Shown here piece after piece: positions 14,400 to 26,600 of a DNA stretch of 64,000 nucleotides; position 1 is the first letter of the stretch; every line of letters starts with the position of its first letter. The stretch spans positions 74,642-138,641 of the forward strand of contig QNGE01000429.1 of the NCBI GenBank assembly GCA_008508345.1. The letters run 5' to 3'. The notes below the pieces were generated by a model that was given only the letters and a program-made list of their open reading frames with translations, made no database searches and was not told the DNA's origin. Origin of the DNA: Paragonimus westermani. Lineage: Eukaryota; Platyhelminthes; Trematoda; Plagiorchiida; Troglotrematidae. A program made the position numbers and the translations under genes.

Positions 14400-14612
14400 T
14401 GTTCACAAACTTTGCAACGACATGAGAGTTGCCAGAGTCTGGACAGTGAGGTCACTTTCGAGCACGGATCAGATGTTTCGTTGAGAAAACATGCAGGTTC
14501 TTCACCGCCCCATGAAGCAGACCTGAAACTCTTGGATGCCACCAACAATGATCAGGAACAAGTTGAGCTGACACAAAGACGAGGAAGAAGGCGAGCAGTA
14601 ATCGATGAACAA
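14400..14612 (+). CDS. RhoGEF gene, exon A (N-terminal region)
   Basis: This exon is 71 codons, phase 0 in and out. The acceptor is CCCCTAACGTAG; an in-frame TAG at 14397-14399 means the frame cannot extend further upstream, so the boundary is well fixed. The donor is CAA|GTTAGT. The product is polar (QRHESCQSLDSEVTF, then QRRGRRRAVIDEQ), as expected of a disordered regulatory N terminus. It has no in-frame methionine, so at least one upstream exon must supply the start. No domain is recognised. Confidence 0.65.
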
Positions 14613-17600
14613 GTTAGTGAGATGATTTTCATTGTTCAGTTGTCGTCTGACTGTTATATGTTTTTAAATTTTGACATTATTTTTCCAGGTAGATCACTTG
14701 AAGCTTACCGAACAATATAATTATGTTTACCTTGGTAAAGTGGAGCAACAGAAAAACACTTTTGAAAACACAAGATTTACAGGATTACTACTAACTTTGT
14801 AGGATGCGTCAGTTTTAGATTCTGGTAGAACCGGTTACTTACAAGTGAAGCGGAACAATCGATAATAAGCACTACCGAGAATCTAAAAGCAGTGCAAAAT
14901 ACCACGTGATGTTGCTGCAAAATGTCAACATTTCCAATCCAACCATTAGGTCACAGAAGTGAGGGCCTAGTATTTCTTTTCATGTAATCCATTTCATTTT
15001 TTCACAACGAAATAGGTCAGTTCAGGAAGGCGGAGCTTGAAGACGAGTAGGCCGGCAGCCACCACTTTGCTAAGGCTTAATAATAATGTGAAAATTTACA
15101 ACGAAATAATATTAAAAATGCAACTTCAGAACTATCATTCGTTAATATATAAACTATTACCCTTCAAGTATTGACGGCTCAGTTGTCGGACTAAGGGAAG
15201 CCTACCCTCGTCTTCTGATTTTACGAATTGGTTATTTGCGTGTGCACTCTAATGTTATAGAAAGAGTGGGAATACACAATTAGGCGATTAGTTGAATCAT
15301 TCTGTCCTTTAAATGTATTTCACAAACTGATCTCATCAATCCATTTCCTCGTTTACTTCTGTAATGTTGAATAATACATGTAATCGGATACACCGTTGTT
15401 AGCGTTGTGTTAGGTTAGTTTCAAGATGCATAACTCAGACTGGTCAACAGAGGCCCAAGATGCTTGTCCCCGACTTTTGTGGCACAGTCTGTCATTTGTT
15501 CTGCAAAACCAAATAGCCATACACAAAATATGGTTGTAAATGCAGTAACTCGTTTAAATAGCCTCAGTGAAGATCATCGAACACGAGCGTTTGAGGGTTT
15601 TCCACTCACCCATGGCATTCTTAAATGTACTCGTATTAATTTTGTTGTTATCTCTGTAATTCTTTCCCCAGAACTTGATCGAAGAGGTCGCAGTGGACAA
15701 TCTGGAATGTAACATGGATAATGGCAAAGCGGAAAAGTAAACCATTTTTATTCATCAACGTTTTACTGTAACACTAGCTTTGCCATCCAATCAGCCATTT
15801 CCACGTAAATTGAAAATATTGTTCACAAAGAGTATCGTTCTAGGGCTAGATCAATTTTGTTGAACATTTTGACAGGGTAATTTAAATTGGTGTAATTTTC
15901 GTCCTCACTGAAGCAAGCCCATCATCTTATGATGGACGATGGAGATCGCCGTCGGATAAACCTGTCAGAAGTAGCAAATCTGGAGTTGATGATTATTTAA
16001 CTGAGTTTAGCGCCTTTCCACTCAGATATCTGGAAAATGACGAAGTTTGCAATTGCTCGAAGTAACCGATTACATACACGACTCAAATTATTTACTAACC
16101 ATGCGGTAAAATCTACCATATAACCGATAAAAAGAGTTTTCCTGAGCCCAGTCTACTGCAAAATATATTCGAGCTTGAGTTAACCAAGATGGTTATGAAT
16201 GTCCTCAGACCTCATTTTTATTTCATTTAGACAAGAATATGAAGTGAAAGAAACAAACCAATCTCCGGTTTCTAGTGTGAATGTTTTCAGAGAACGTCAA
16301 AAACGCATGCTGAGAAAGCAACACACCATCGCAGACTTAAGCAGTCGCATGCAATCAGCAATGGTTCCACAAGATTTCGGTAAGTCTGTTGTGTACACAA
16401 CTTTTGATTCAGTATTTCCAGTCTAAATTTTCGTCTGCAATATCTGTACAAATTGTCGTCAGGCTGCAAAACGGATAGAGCAGCGTATGACCATGTTGTT
16501 CAAAAATACATAATTTCGGAAATATATGAGTGGGAAAACCAAGGACGTTAAGTTCAGAGAGAAGTCAAGCATGTACATATTCAAATATTCAAATCAATAT
16601 CAATTATTTAAATTATTTAAATATTTGATTAGTATCCGTTTTTTGAAAAGGTCCGCGTTAAATCAGCTGGCGTTCGTAAAATATCACCAAAATGCATTGA
16701 ATTATTGTTTCGTCTCAAACGACTTCAACATATCTAAATTACCAGAAGTCTTTGCTGGTCAGTGAGCTGGTAGTAAATCTTTAGGAACCACTGATGTATT
16801 TCTGCTTACAATGATGATGACTATCGAGAGCCGTTCCATCTGACGTACCAAAAGCACCGAAGGTGATCGCAGAAAAGTAGTTTCTACTATGTACTATAGT
16901 AATCGTTCATATTATTATTATTCAGTGAACCGGAGTAATGAAGTAACCATCTGATTTATTTAGTGACGGTTTTAACAGTGGTTTTGTAGAAAATCAATCT
17001 CCAGTGCTTAACTGCCTGGTAGAATTATAATCTGCAGCTGTGCAGAATATTTCGCTTGATGCTGACACTCCTGGACCCAAAACGCTGTTTCAAGTTGTCT
17101 CTTATTTTTTCAGCGAGCAAGATGATTTTGATTTACTTTAGCACTTAAACGACCAAAATTTGGCATTATCACATTCCTCTGGCTACTTTATTCCTTAACA
17201 GTCGATTTTCCATGAAGCTTCAACTATGTTCGTGCAGAATGATAACAATTTTTGAACGTCTTTCATGACTGTTCTTTCAAACTATCCAACAATGATTGTG
17301 ACTATAGGCCATCCCATTACGTGCCACTAAAATAACATCAACCGCACTATCAGCATATGTCAAAAATTAAACTAGTATGAAACCCTTGTTCACCCAAAGA
17401 ACAGGATAAGTCTTCGGGTAGTCTGGAACTTGAGCTGTTCACTGTTGCTTGCCAACAAGTCCAAATTGAAAATACACTAATATAGGTAAGAGTTTTAACA
17501 TACTAACGAAAACTGTCAAATTTTTTAGCAAGTATGTGAAAACAACCAACATCTGACCATCTTACTATGCTATCAGGTACAACCAGTGTGCTTCCGCATC

Positions 17601-20600
17601 TTCCCTCGGAGCGGTTCGCGCATGCTGAACATATATAACAAATTACCTACAACAAAAATTTACCTGCACCCCCATATGCCAATTTAGAAATTGCTCGCCG
17701 TCACTCACTCCAATGAATGAGGATGTTAAGTGCCAGTTACTACAGACCATGTGGTTACGCCGTTCATGGCTACTCACCGTAACAAATCATTTCATTATGC
17801 TTTTTCCAGATTACCTACCTGAACAAAACCCGAATTTTTGCACTGACGAGACTGTTCGCAAGCTAACAAATAATTACTCCCTTGCGAAATTAAGAATTTC
17901 ACCCTATTTCATTTGTTACTAAAAGGCATTAAATGGCTTTAAACTATCATGCTGACTTACCATCGTAATATAGTTTTATATTCAATTCAGGTGCTACAGT
18001 ATTTTAACTCTTTCACGTTTTCTTTCTTTACCAAACAAAACGATTCTTGTCACCAGACCCGAAAAGAAGAGCAAAGGTATTTCTCAAACTGGTGAGCTAT
18101 TTTTAAAGACAAATCATCAAATGAACAACTGTTATTATATGTACCTGTGCAGACTGTCTATTGCGATGTATATTTTGCGCAGCTGGTCATTGATACCATG
18201 AGCGAGGTAACTGCGGTCGATGAAAATGTGTTCAGTCACACCCATATAGGCCATCACTTTATTGTGCAAATGTGAACTACGCCTGAATAAGAGTAGACAA
18301 ATACCATTCTTACAAAACACTGGCTCGTCCATATTTTATTGAAAATAATTTTGAAGACCTCGCAAATGGTTAATAGTAGTCAGGTAAGTTGCACTTATAA
18401 AAATCAGTATAATTATATCTTCAACGGGAATAAAAATCCGCCATGTCCAACAAAAATTCGATTTTATGCTTGATCTGTGCTAGTCTTTTATTATACAACA
18501 GGGATATCTTTGAGTGTTCTTTTATCGCGCAACTTCAAAGAGTCTTGGCTGTCAGATGCTATGCTGTCAACAGACCCAAGCTAGAAGTTCAGTCGATATT
18601 TTTTTAAACGGGAACACAGAAAGAAAATACGTGTCTGATAGTGTTCACACATCACATAATCAATGCATAATGGCTTCGTTTCTTGACTGCAGTTGATATC
18701 TCAGAGCTGACCATCGCCATCAGTATTAACACAAAATGAACCTGAGCTAACAACCACAGTCTGATTCAAGTAAATGTTTTCCAGTTTGCTTGCCTGAATG
18801 TCGAGAAGGTGCTCGGCTAATCTTATCTATTTATTATATACTCTGGACAAAAAAAGGATTTGTTAGCCTGGTTCTTCAAACTGTTCGCTAAATTTTGGTG
18901 CGGTCAAGTTTGTCGATATTAATTTTTGTAGCCGAACTTAAACAGGTCAAATAATAAAGTGTGATCGATCTACTAGAGAAAGGAGGTATCAAATTTTTAT
19001 GTTCACGGAATTCTACAACTTTTGACCAACTTTAACCTTGAGGCTATCTCAAATATGAACAAAGCAGCATTTCTTGTACATATTGGCTCAAATTAACGTT
19101 AATTTCCTCAGTTTCCGCGTGATCAGCTAACCATAGCTAGGAGGCAGACTTGGCTGATCAGTCTTCAGGTCGGATTAAGGAACCATTGCTCCGGATTTAA
19201 TTATTTTCCATTCTAGTCTAACTAGCATGCGTGTATTTTTGACAGTAAAAGTGCTCAGACAAAACGGTCCGGAAATCTAAATGTTAAGGCAGATACAAGT
19301 ACCCACGTTAACGTCTCAAAAAAGTCAGTTTTCAGCGTGACCAGCCCATACTATCACTCAGAGGTGAATCACACATAACATTTTATCAAAGAAAACAATT
19401 AATAAAGAGTTCGTCACTCCTGGTTTTGAATAAACGTGATCTTATTAAGTAATATGGCAAGAGATATTCCTCCTGCTCCAGTGACGAAGGTAACCGGAAC
19501 TATCTCGGTAAAATCTGATGCATTTGCGTTGAAACATTTCTCTTGTCGGGCTGTTAACAATTGCCTGAACCTGGAGCTCAACGATCCCTAAATTTACTAA
19601 TGGCCTTGACCATTTAAATGAGAGTTAGCTTGATCTGAAAGGCGCTGCAGATCAGGAAACAACTATATGAATCGAAACACACTTCCATAGCACCCCTGTG
19701 CGCTTTTGTTTAAGTGTTGTACTACTCACCATTCGTTGCACAGTTGTCATTTAACTGCATAAAAATTGATTTCAACAAAACAACCGATTTTAATCAGATC
19801 TAAAAATGGTTCACCCTTGCCAATGTTTCCTGACAAAAAGATTGAACGGAGATCCCGTTCGAAAGAATCGCTGCTGGATCTATGTGATGCGCTACAGAGA
19901 ATAACACCTTCAACGTTCCAAGATCACTATGTTGAATCCTTCAGAGTGAGTTTTTGACTCCTTAAAACACCAAACAATCATTGTTCTGTAAATCGCACAT
20001 AACATGTTCACGATACAACTGAATTGGCAATGATATTGTGTGATGGTGTTCCTTGCTGGATTTAAAGTTAAAACGTCCCACAGGTATGAACAGCATATGG
20101 CCGTATTATGTGAAAACCATCATCGGCCGTGTTTGATGAGAAGAGGTTATTTTGTCGCCATTTTAAATAACTGATGCGGTATATGCACTGATTCTCTTTG
20201 GATGGTGCCGTTGTGTCTTTAGATTAAAAGTACCTAAGTTTCCTTTCTTTATTGACTTATATTAATTGCATGCGTAACAAGATAATTTAGACATACTTAG
20301 ACTGTTATCTACGCAGCACACTGCAGGGATAGCAGACTAAATGACCACAAAATAATTGATGGAACTGATAGTCTGTTTTCCAGTTTCACCTCATTGTATT
20401 TCAGTACACTGATTGTGATACTCAAGAAAAGTTTTTGATGTTTAACATAGACACCTCAGAAACGTGGTATATTCCACGGTTAGCCAAATTATACTCTTTC
20501 TGTGGCATCCACAGTTACCATTCACTGAATGTGGGGATGCCTGAAGACAAGGATATGTTGCTAGCCGCCAAACTACAGAGGCAGCAGGGGACACGGAAAT

Positions 20601-23600
20601 GACCGTTGTTCAATAATAATTAAGCAATTATTCATTGTGTACATGCATCACAATTTCACCGTAAAACAACTCTGACTTTATGGTTGTTGAAAATATTGGC
20701 AACGGAATAGAAGAAATAATAATCTGGACAGTGATCAGGTGGACGAAATTTTTGTGAGAAAAACGTTTACGATTCTAACGTTTTTGACCCATATCTGCAT
20801 GATAGGTCTAAGCTAGGAAGACGTCAAATTTCTTCGCTATGGTAAACATCGATAAACTGTCACGTCCAACATTAGTGATCACGAAAAGTTTCAACTGAAG
20901 CATGCTGAACGGAGCCCTTATGGTGTTGGTATATGTCCTAGAATACCTACGCAAAAGGCCGGAAATTTATTTGTACGCGTATATTGAGCAGAATAGTTTT
21001 TTCATTCAGGGTTCTGGAAACCCATGATCCTTGCAAATGAACGCTTGATGCTAAATCTCTTCATGCACTGCAAAACCTGGGGTGAACTGCTGAAGAATGA
21101 ACAAATTGTTTGTCCTGAAACGAGATTTTTCTCGCCCACCTGAATTCCTGGTAGTTTTGCGAGGACGTTATTGGCAAACAGTTAACATGTTCTGCGCCTC
21201 CCGGTTTGAAAAAAATGATGAACACTGGAGCTAGATTGTTAATTTGCTGGATGTATATAATAGGCGGATTACGGAAAGAGTGAAAGTAACGGAAATATAC
21301 CTTCACAAGTCGTCTTTCTAACAATTTCAAATTACTAGCTTCGGTTACGTAAGGTTCCTTCAAAACATCTGTTTTATTCAACAAAATTTACTTTGATGCT
21401 GAGCTGAATTGTAGTTAATGTTTAGCAAGCACACTGCACCTCTAATTAAGTTGAAAAGATGTTGTCCGAATCAACAGTATGTTTAAAACTGAGCTATAGG
21501 AAATGGAATGTTATAAGCTTTACAGTATATTTTAGCGATACTACATTAACGATATTCTCATATAGGTTAGTGTTGCACACAGTTACCCTTTGGACGTTTA
21601 CACACAATCTAGCCGATGCAATCCGTTGAAATCAGCTGGGGTTCGTTTTCTACTTCGAAAGATCTGCGATGTTAAAGTGAACTACTCAAAAATTGTCTGG
21701 TGTATGCACATTACAATTGTAAATTGTGAAGCGTCGGTCTGATATGAGTTTTTGAGGCCATTTTTCTAATCAAACATCAATTTGATTACCTTTCACCACT
21801 TGTTGCAGTTATGAATGACTGCCTTACTCTCACTTGCAGCTCGGTTATTTGTGTTGCAGGGCGTGGGCACCTTGATGCTGAATGTTTGAATATGGACGTA
21901 GTCATTTTCAGTGGTTAGGTCCCTTCCCGTCCCCTTTGTTTTCTTTCTCTCTTCTTATATTGGGTTTGCTTTTCTTTCATGGTTGTGTGGCAGTTTAGCA
22001 TTGGTGTGAACCACTGATGTATTGCTGTCTATGATAATGATGATGTGGCCATGACTAACGTATTTTCATACTGATCCGAGATTTATAATCTTCAATTACA
22101 TAAGCTTGACCCGACCGCGCTACACGATACCTATTCATTTTTTGTCCAACCTTCATGCCGAGCTGACCACTACTTCTAGTCAGAGAAATTTCAGGAACGC
22201 GGCTCCCGTAAGTTTCTCTAAAAGAAACTGAAAACAATTTGTCGTTTGGAAGTATTATATTGAAAGTTGGTAACGTTACCGCAACTGTAATTTCGGTGAG
22301 ACGGATCGGTAGACGGATTCTCGAGGACCACATGAGCACTACTCATTACAGTGCCCAACGATTCCCACAGAGGAACCTGCCACCCCACCTGAACATGTGT
22401 ATACGCGCCTGCATCCTTCTTCAACTTTAATAAACTAAATACAGTGAGGGTATTCTTTTTTGTGGTGAAAAGAATTGAACAGTTTTCAGATGGATAGTTG
22501 ATTTGTGTGCAACGTTCTCAACGAAATATGTACTGTCTGCTATGTAAACCAGACGGCCGAGGATGAGTAAATCAATCGTTTTAGAAATCGGTACCTTTTG
22601 CTGTCACGCAAACAACGACAACCAAAGTAAGGTTTCTTAATATATTTTCAGTGCGCTCCCGCAATCTATCGCTGCTCTTCATCTACCAGAAAGCTGATTA
22701 TCCTTGGGTCATTAGCCTTCTCTTTTTACGTGTACGCACATTAAAACTAATCTAACTCAACAACTACACTCAGGACGGCAACGCATACATAAATGTACTA
22801 TCCATTAGCTTGTAAGACTGAAACTACTTGCTGAAAAACAAATATTTGCATATCTGCACAGTGGTTTAGCCGTATGCTCAAACTTGTATTGCCAAAAACC
22901 ACTCAGATATGAAGATAGTTACAGTTTAGATATGAATTCATCCCCTCGCAAGTGATTTATTAAAGTCAGGAACCAAAGAAAATCGAAGATAATTTTTGCT
23001 GTAATTATTTGTGATTCTTTTGCCTTGTTACGTACGCATATTTTTCCGTGAAGGACTTTGTCCACTTGTCTAATAGGCTACATGAATCACCTGCTTGAAC
23101 CTTTTTCTCAGAATTCCCACTGGTCTCAACTTACAAATCCAGGCGTTAGTCTTTCCAACTTGGAAAATGTAATGTCAGAGAGAGAAATCAAAAGGCGCGA
23201 GGCTGTTTGGGAACTTTTCCAAAGTGAATTGATATTTTTCATCGATCACCTGATGGTTTTGAAAAATGTGAGTATAATTTCGGATTTTTTTTAAATCTTT
23301 CATTTTACTCTCCGCTTCTGAATACCTCGTTTTCAACTAACTCAGTCACAAATGCAAAACAACCGTTTGTGTAATCTTTTACACTCTGTTAGTGTTTTAT
23401 GGAACCTCTCAAGAAGCTGCAGGTGGACGGGTACTTGATGTTCGTTGAACCAGCAAGCTTGTTTGGAAACCTTGATGATCTCTGTTACGTGAGTTTAACC
23501 GGAGATTGCCATTGTTTGGTGAATAACCACAATTTTAAAACGCCACTGTTCTTTTCCTTTAATTTGGTGAGTGTAAATTGTTGAAAATTATACCTCCTTG

Positions 23601-26600
23601 AAGGTTAATACAGAAAGCGCTATGACCAGTTCTTTGGCAAGAATCACAAACTTACAACGCTTACAAAGGTTATATAACATAGGGACTTTCGGACAGCAAG
23701 ACGGCATATAACATCTACCCGTATTTTTAAGGTATATTATTACAGTTGTTGGTATGACAACCTTGCTTGATGAAGTCTTCCAAAACAAACCACGTGCAGT
23801 TTGTATCTACGTTGCTCATCCATGTCTAATGTAAATACTTCAAGAGCCCAATTTGGTTGTTAGTATTGTTGTATATAAGGCATGTCCACATATACTCTGA
23901 TCTTCTATGTCTTGTTAAAGTAATGTTTGAACGATCAGCTCACAAAAATGTGTATGTTACGGGCAGTCATAACAGAATGATATTTCCGAGTATGGAGCAG
24001 ATGTTTGTCTTTTTCATTACACTTACGCTCCCTATTAGAACTCTAGATTTGTACCGGACAGTTGTATTTGTACTGGTATTCTGTGGCATAAACCTGCATA
24101 GGTGGATCGGGTTGGTCTAGTTGTTCACATTCACTTCCAAAAATGGAAGTGAATATCATATTTTTTATCACATCCTCATGGCAATCATTGTGCTTATTAG
24201 GATGACATAGTAGAATTTAGGTAAAATCCGTGGCACCTTACGCACATACCGAGAATGAAGCACACAATGAGCCTCCGGGAGTTTTTCAAAAAAAAACGTA
24301 CTTCCTCCTGGCACAACAGCTAAGCTGTGCACGCATTTCTCTATACGTTATGCTGTTCACAATTTAAACGGACTTGGTTTCATTGTACAATAAAAAACAT
24401 GAAAAAATGGACAATTCTCACTCGCTACCAGAGGCGTTGCTTCGAAACCGTCAATTTTCTTAGTAACGTCGTCAATAAGCTTTCTGTTGTGAGGGCAGAA
24501 TGAGATCAGGTTGTCACTCACAAAATAGCTGCCATAAAATGCGGTAAGCTTACCTATTATTGAAATTGTTGTTGAAATTGTTGAGCAGTTTGCGATATTG
24601 TACTGATTTGACGATAGAAATTATACTGGTTGACAGATTTCTTGAATGACAAAAACAGTTAGTTTATTCACTTGTTTTCAATTGAATGTGCTTTCACTCT
24701 TTTTTAGGTAAGTCACACACTGTGCCGCGAACTAATCGGTAATCTGATTCGCGACAGCACACAGCACGACTTTGGTAACACAGGTGTACTTCTCAGGCCA
24801 CTTAAAAGGGTACGTATTAGTCTAACTCCTTATGCCGAACGGCCGCGTTTACCACGTTTTCTTATCTTTTATACTGGGTAGCACCACGAACAGGTGTACT
24901 GTTTAAAGTAAGGGCAGATTTCACGACATATTGTTTAACTTTTCAACCTCAATGTGATGACGATTTTGCACAATTTCGAGAAGGTGTGGCAAACTAATTT
25001 CTCAAATATTGTTTTTATATGCACCAATTAGTAATCTGAAATGAAAAGTGCTTTGTCCGTCAGGCGGATAAATTATTTTTCACCATACGCTATTCCAGAG
25101 ATCGAGCACTCACACCAGCACATCACAAAAAGATGTGAGAAATGAACACGAAACAAAACACTTGTTTTGGAGAAACAAAGCTGTTGCGTGTGAATTTGCT
25201 TGCCGATTCTGCGGGAACAATGCAACATTGGTGATTTTCACAAAATTGACAGAAACAATGAAAACAAACCTTGTTTTGATGGCTTCAACATGCAACCTGA
25301 GTTCCATGGAAGTTGAAAACACATAAGATTTGTTTCGCTTAAAGCAGATAGAAACATGTGACTGCTAGGAAAAATTCTCCCACTGAATAACATCAAAACG
25401 TGATGTAAAATCATAGCGACGACAATATACACCTTAGTTTACACTTATTCACAAATTGCGAAATAATTTGTTTCGTAAGTGATGTAAAAAGTCATCTTTA
25501 AAAACAACTGTTTTCAATAATTCTCATCAGGTAGGTATACTTGAAAAAGATTCATTCGATGTACAGATAAAACTGGTACAATGTAACACTCACTGACAAT
25601 AATCATGAAAATTAAGAATGCCTGTCTAAATGGACGGTGATGGGTTTGCTTGTGTGATTGCGTTTTTACAAGGAACATGTGGCGTGATTACTGGCAGATT
25701 ACTGAGTAGGTGCGACACGCAATTTACTCATGGTTGGCGACAACAGGCATAGATTCTGCAGAAGTTTTTCGGAAGCACAGTTTGGGGGTTGAAGAGTCCG
25801 ATAGTGATTACTTTTACCACCGACAGAAGTCCTGACTGGATAAATAAATAGTGGACGTGCGACACTTTGTGTATGGCTGTGAACACTCTGTTGACCGTGA
25901 GTTCAAGCAACATGGCAATCAGATGACATGTGATGTCATTGGAGATAGGTCTGGTCACACCAGCGCAAAAGCCATTCAGAAAGGTGCTCACGGATTCTGC
26001 CTGATAGTCGCTGAGCCATCACCCCGACGTTACCGGTTTGACAACAGCCAGTGAACTGGCAACTCGCAGGTTAACAAATGCATTGACAGCATCTGCCCTG
26101 CTGCGAGGATGCTCATTTCATCAAAAACCCGACCGGTGTGTACATCATCTCAAATGCAGTTTACTAGTTAGCCTTGTCGCTCTATATTTATTCTCTCATT
26201 TACTTTTGCCAACTTTGGTTATCCGTGAATACTATGGGTATGATGAAACATCATAAATATTGTCCTAGATGTCGCTTATCTTGCAGCAAATGGGAAGTAC
26301 TTACGTCAAGAGGTGAATCAGTTTAAGTTGCTTCCTTGCCGGTTCACTAGTTGAGCTGGACGTCGACGAAAGAGCTGCCCAACGTAGTGAGCCTATCATG
26401 AGGTAAATCTTTAGTGATACTGATTCCTTGTTCCAGGGTGCTTCTTGTTTCACATACTGTCGATCACATTGCTGGTTAGCCAGAAGATCAAATACACACG
26501 GTATTCACACAGTATTCCATTGAGAAGAAGGAAAATCAAAAAGTTCAGCCCAAGTGTAATGATCGTTAGCACTCAGTCACCTTTGGACAGCCTACCATGA

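Larger units (their letters stand above)
16380..19797. other. Intron D-E region, 3.4 kb, missing exon
   Basis: The phase break shows that at least one exon is hidden here. Candidates are 17810-17853, 18057-18091 and a segment around 18153-18206 (open, phase 0 on both sides, acceptor TACCTGTGCAG, donor GAG|GTAACT). AT-rich repeats occupy 16570-16625, and an RTE tail scrap lies at 16784-16821. Confidence 0.5.
19946..23111. other. Intron E-F, 3.2 kb, with RTE tail insertion
   Basis: Holds the possible alternative exon at 20405-20602 and the RTE 3' tail copy at 21821-22045. The rest (20603-21820 and 22046-23111) shows only chance open frames and AT-rich sequence. Confidence 0.5.

Noticed and set aside
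14692..14736. Short open segment after a good acceptor between exons A and B
   Set aside because: Using it puts exon B in a frame that reaches a stop, so the model skips it.
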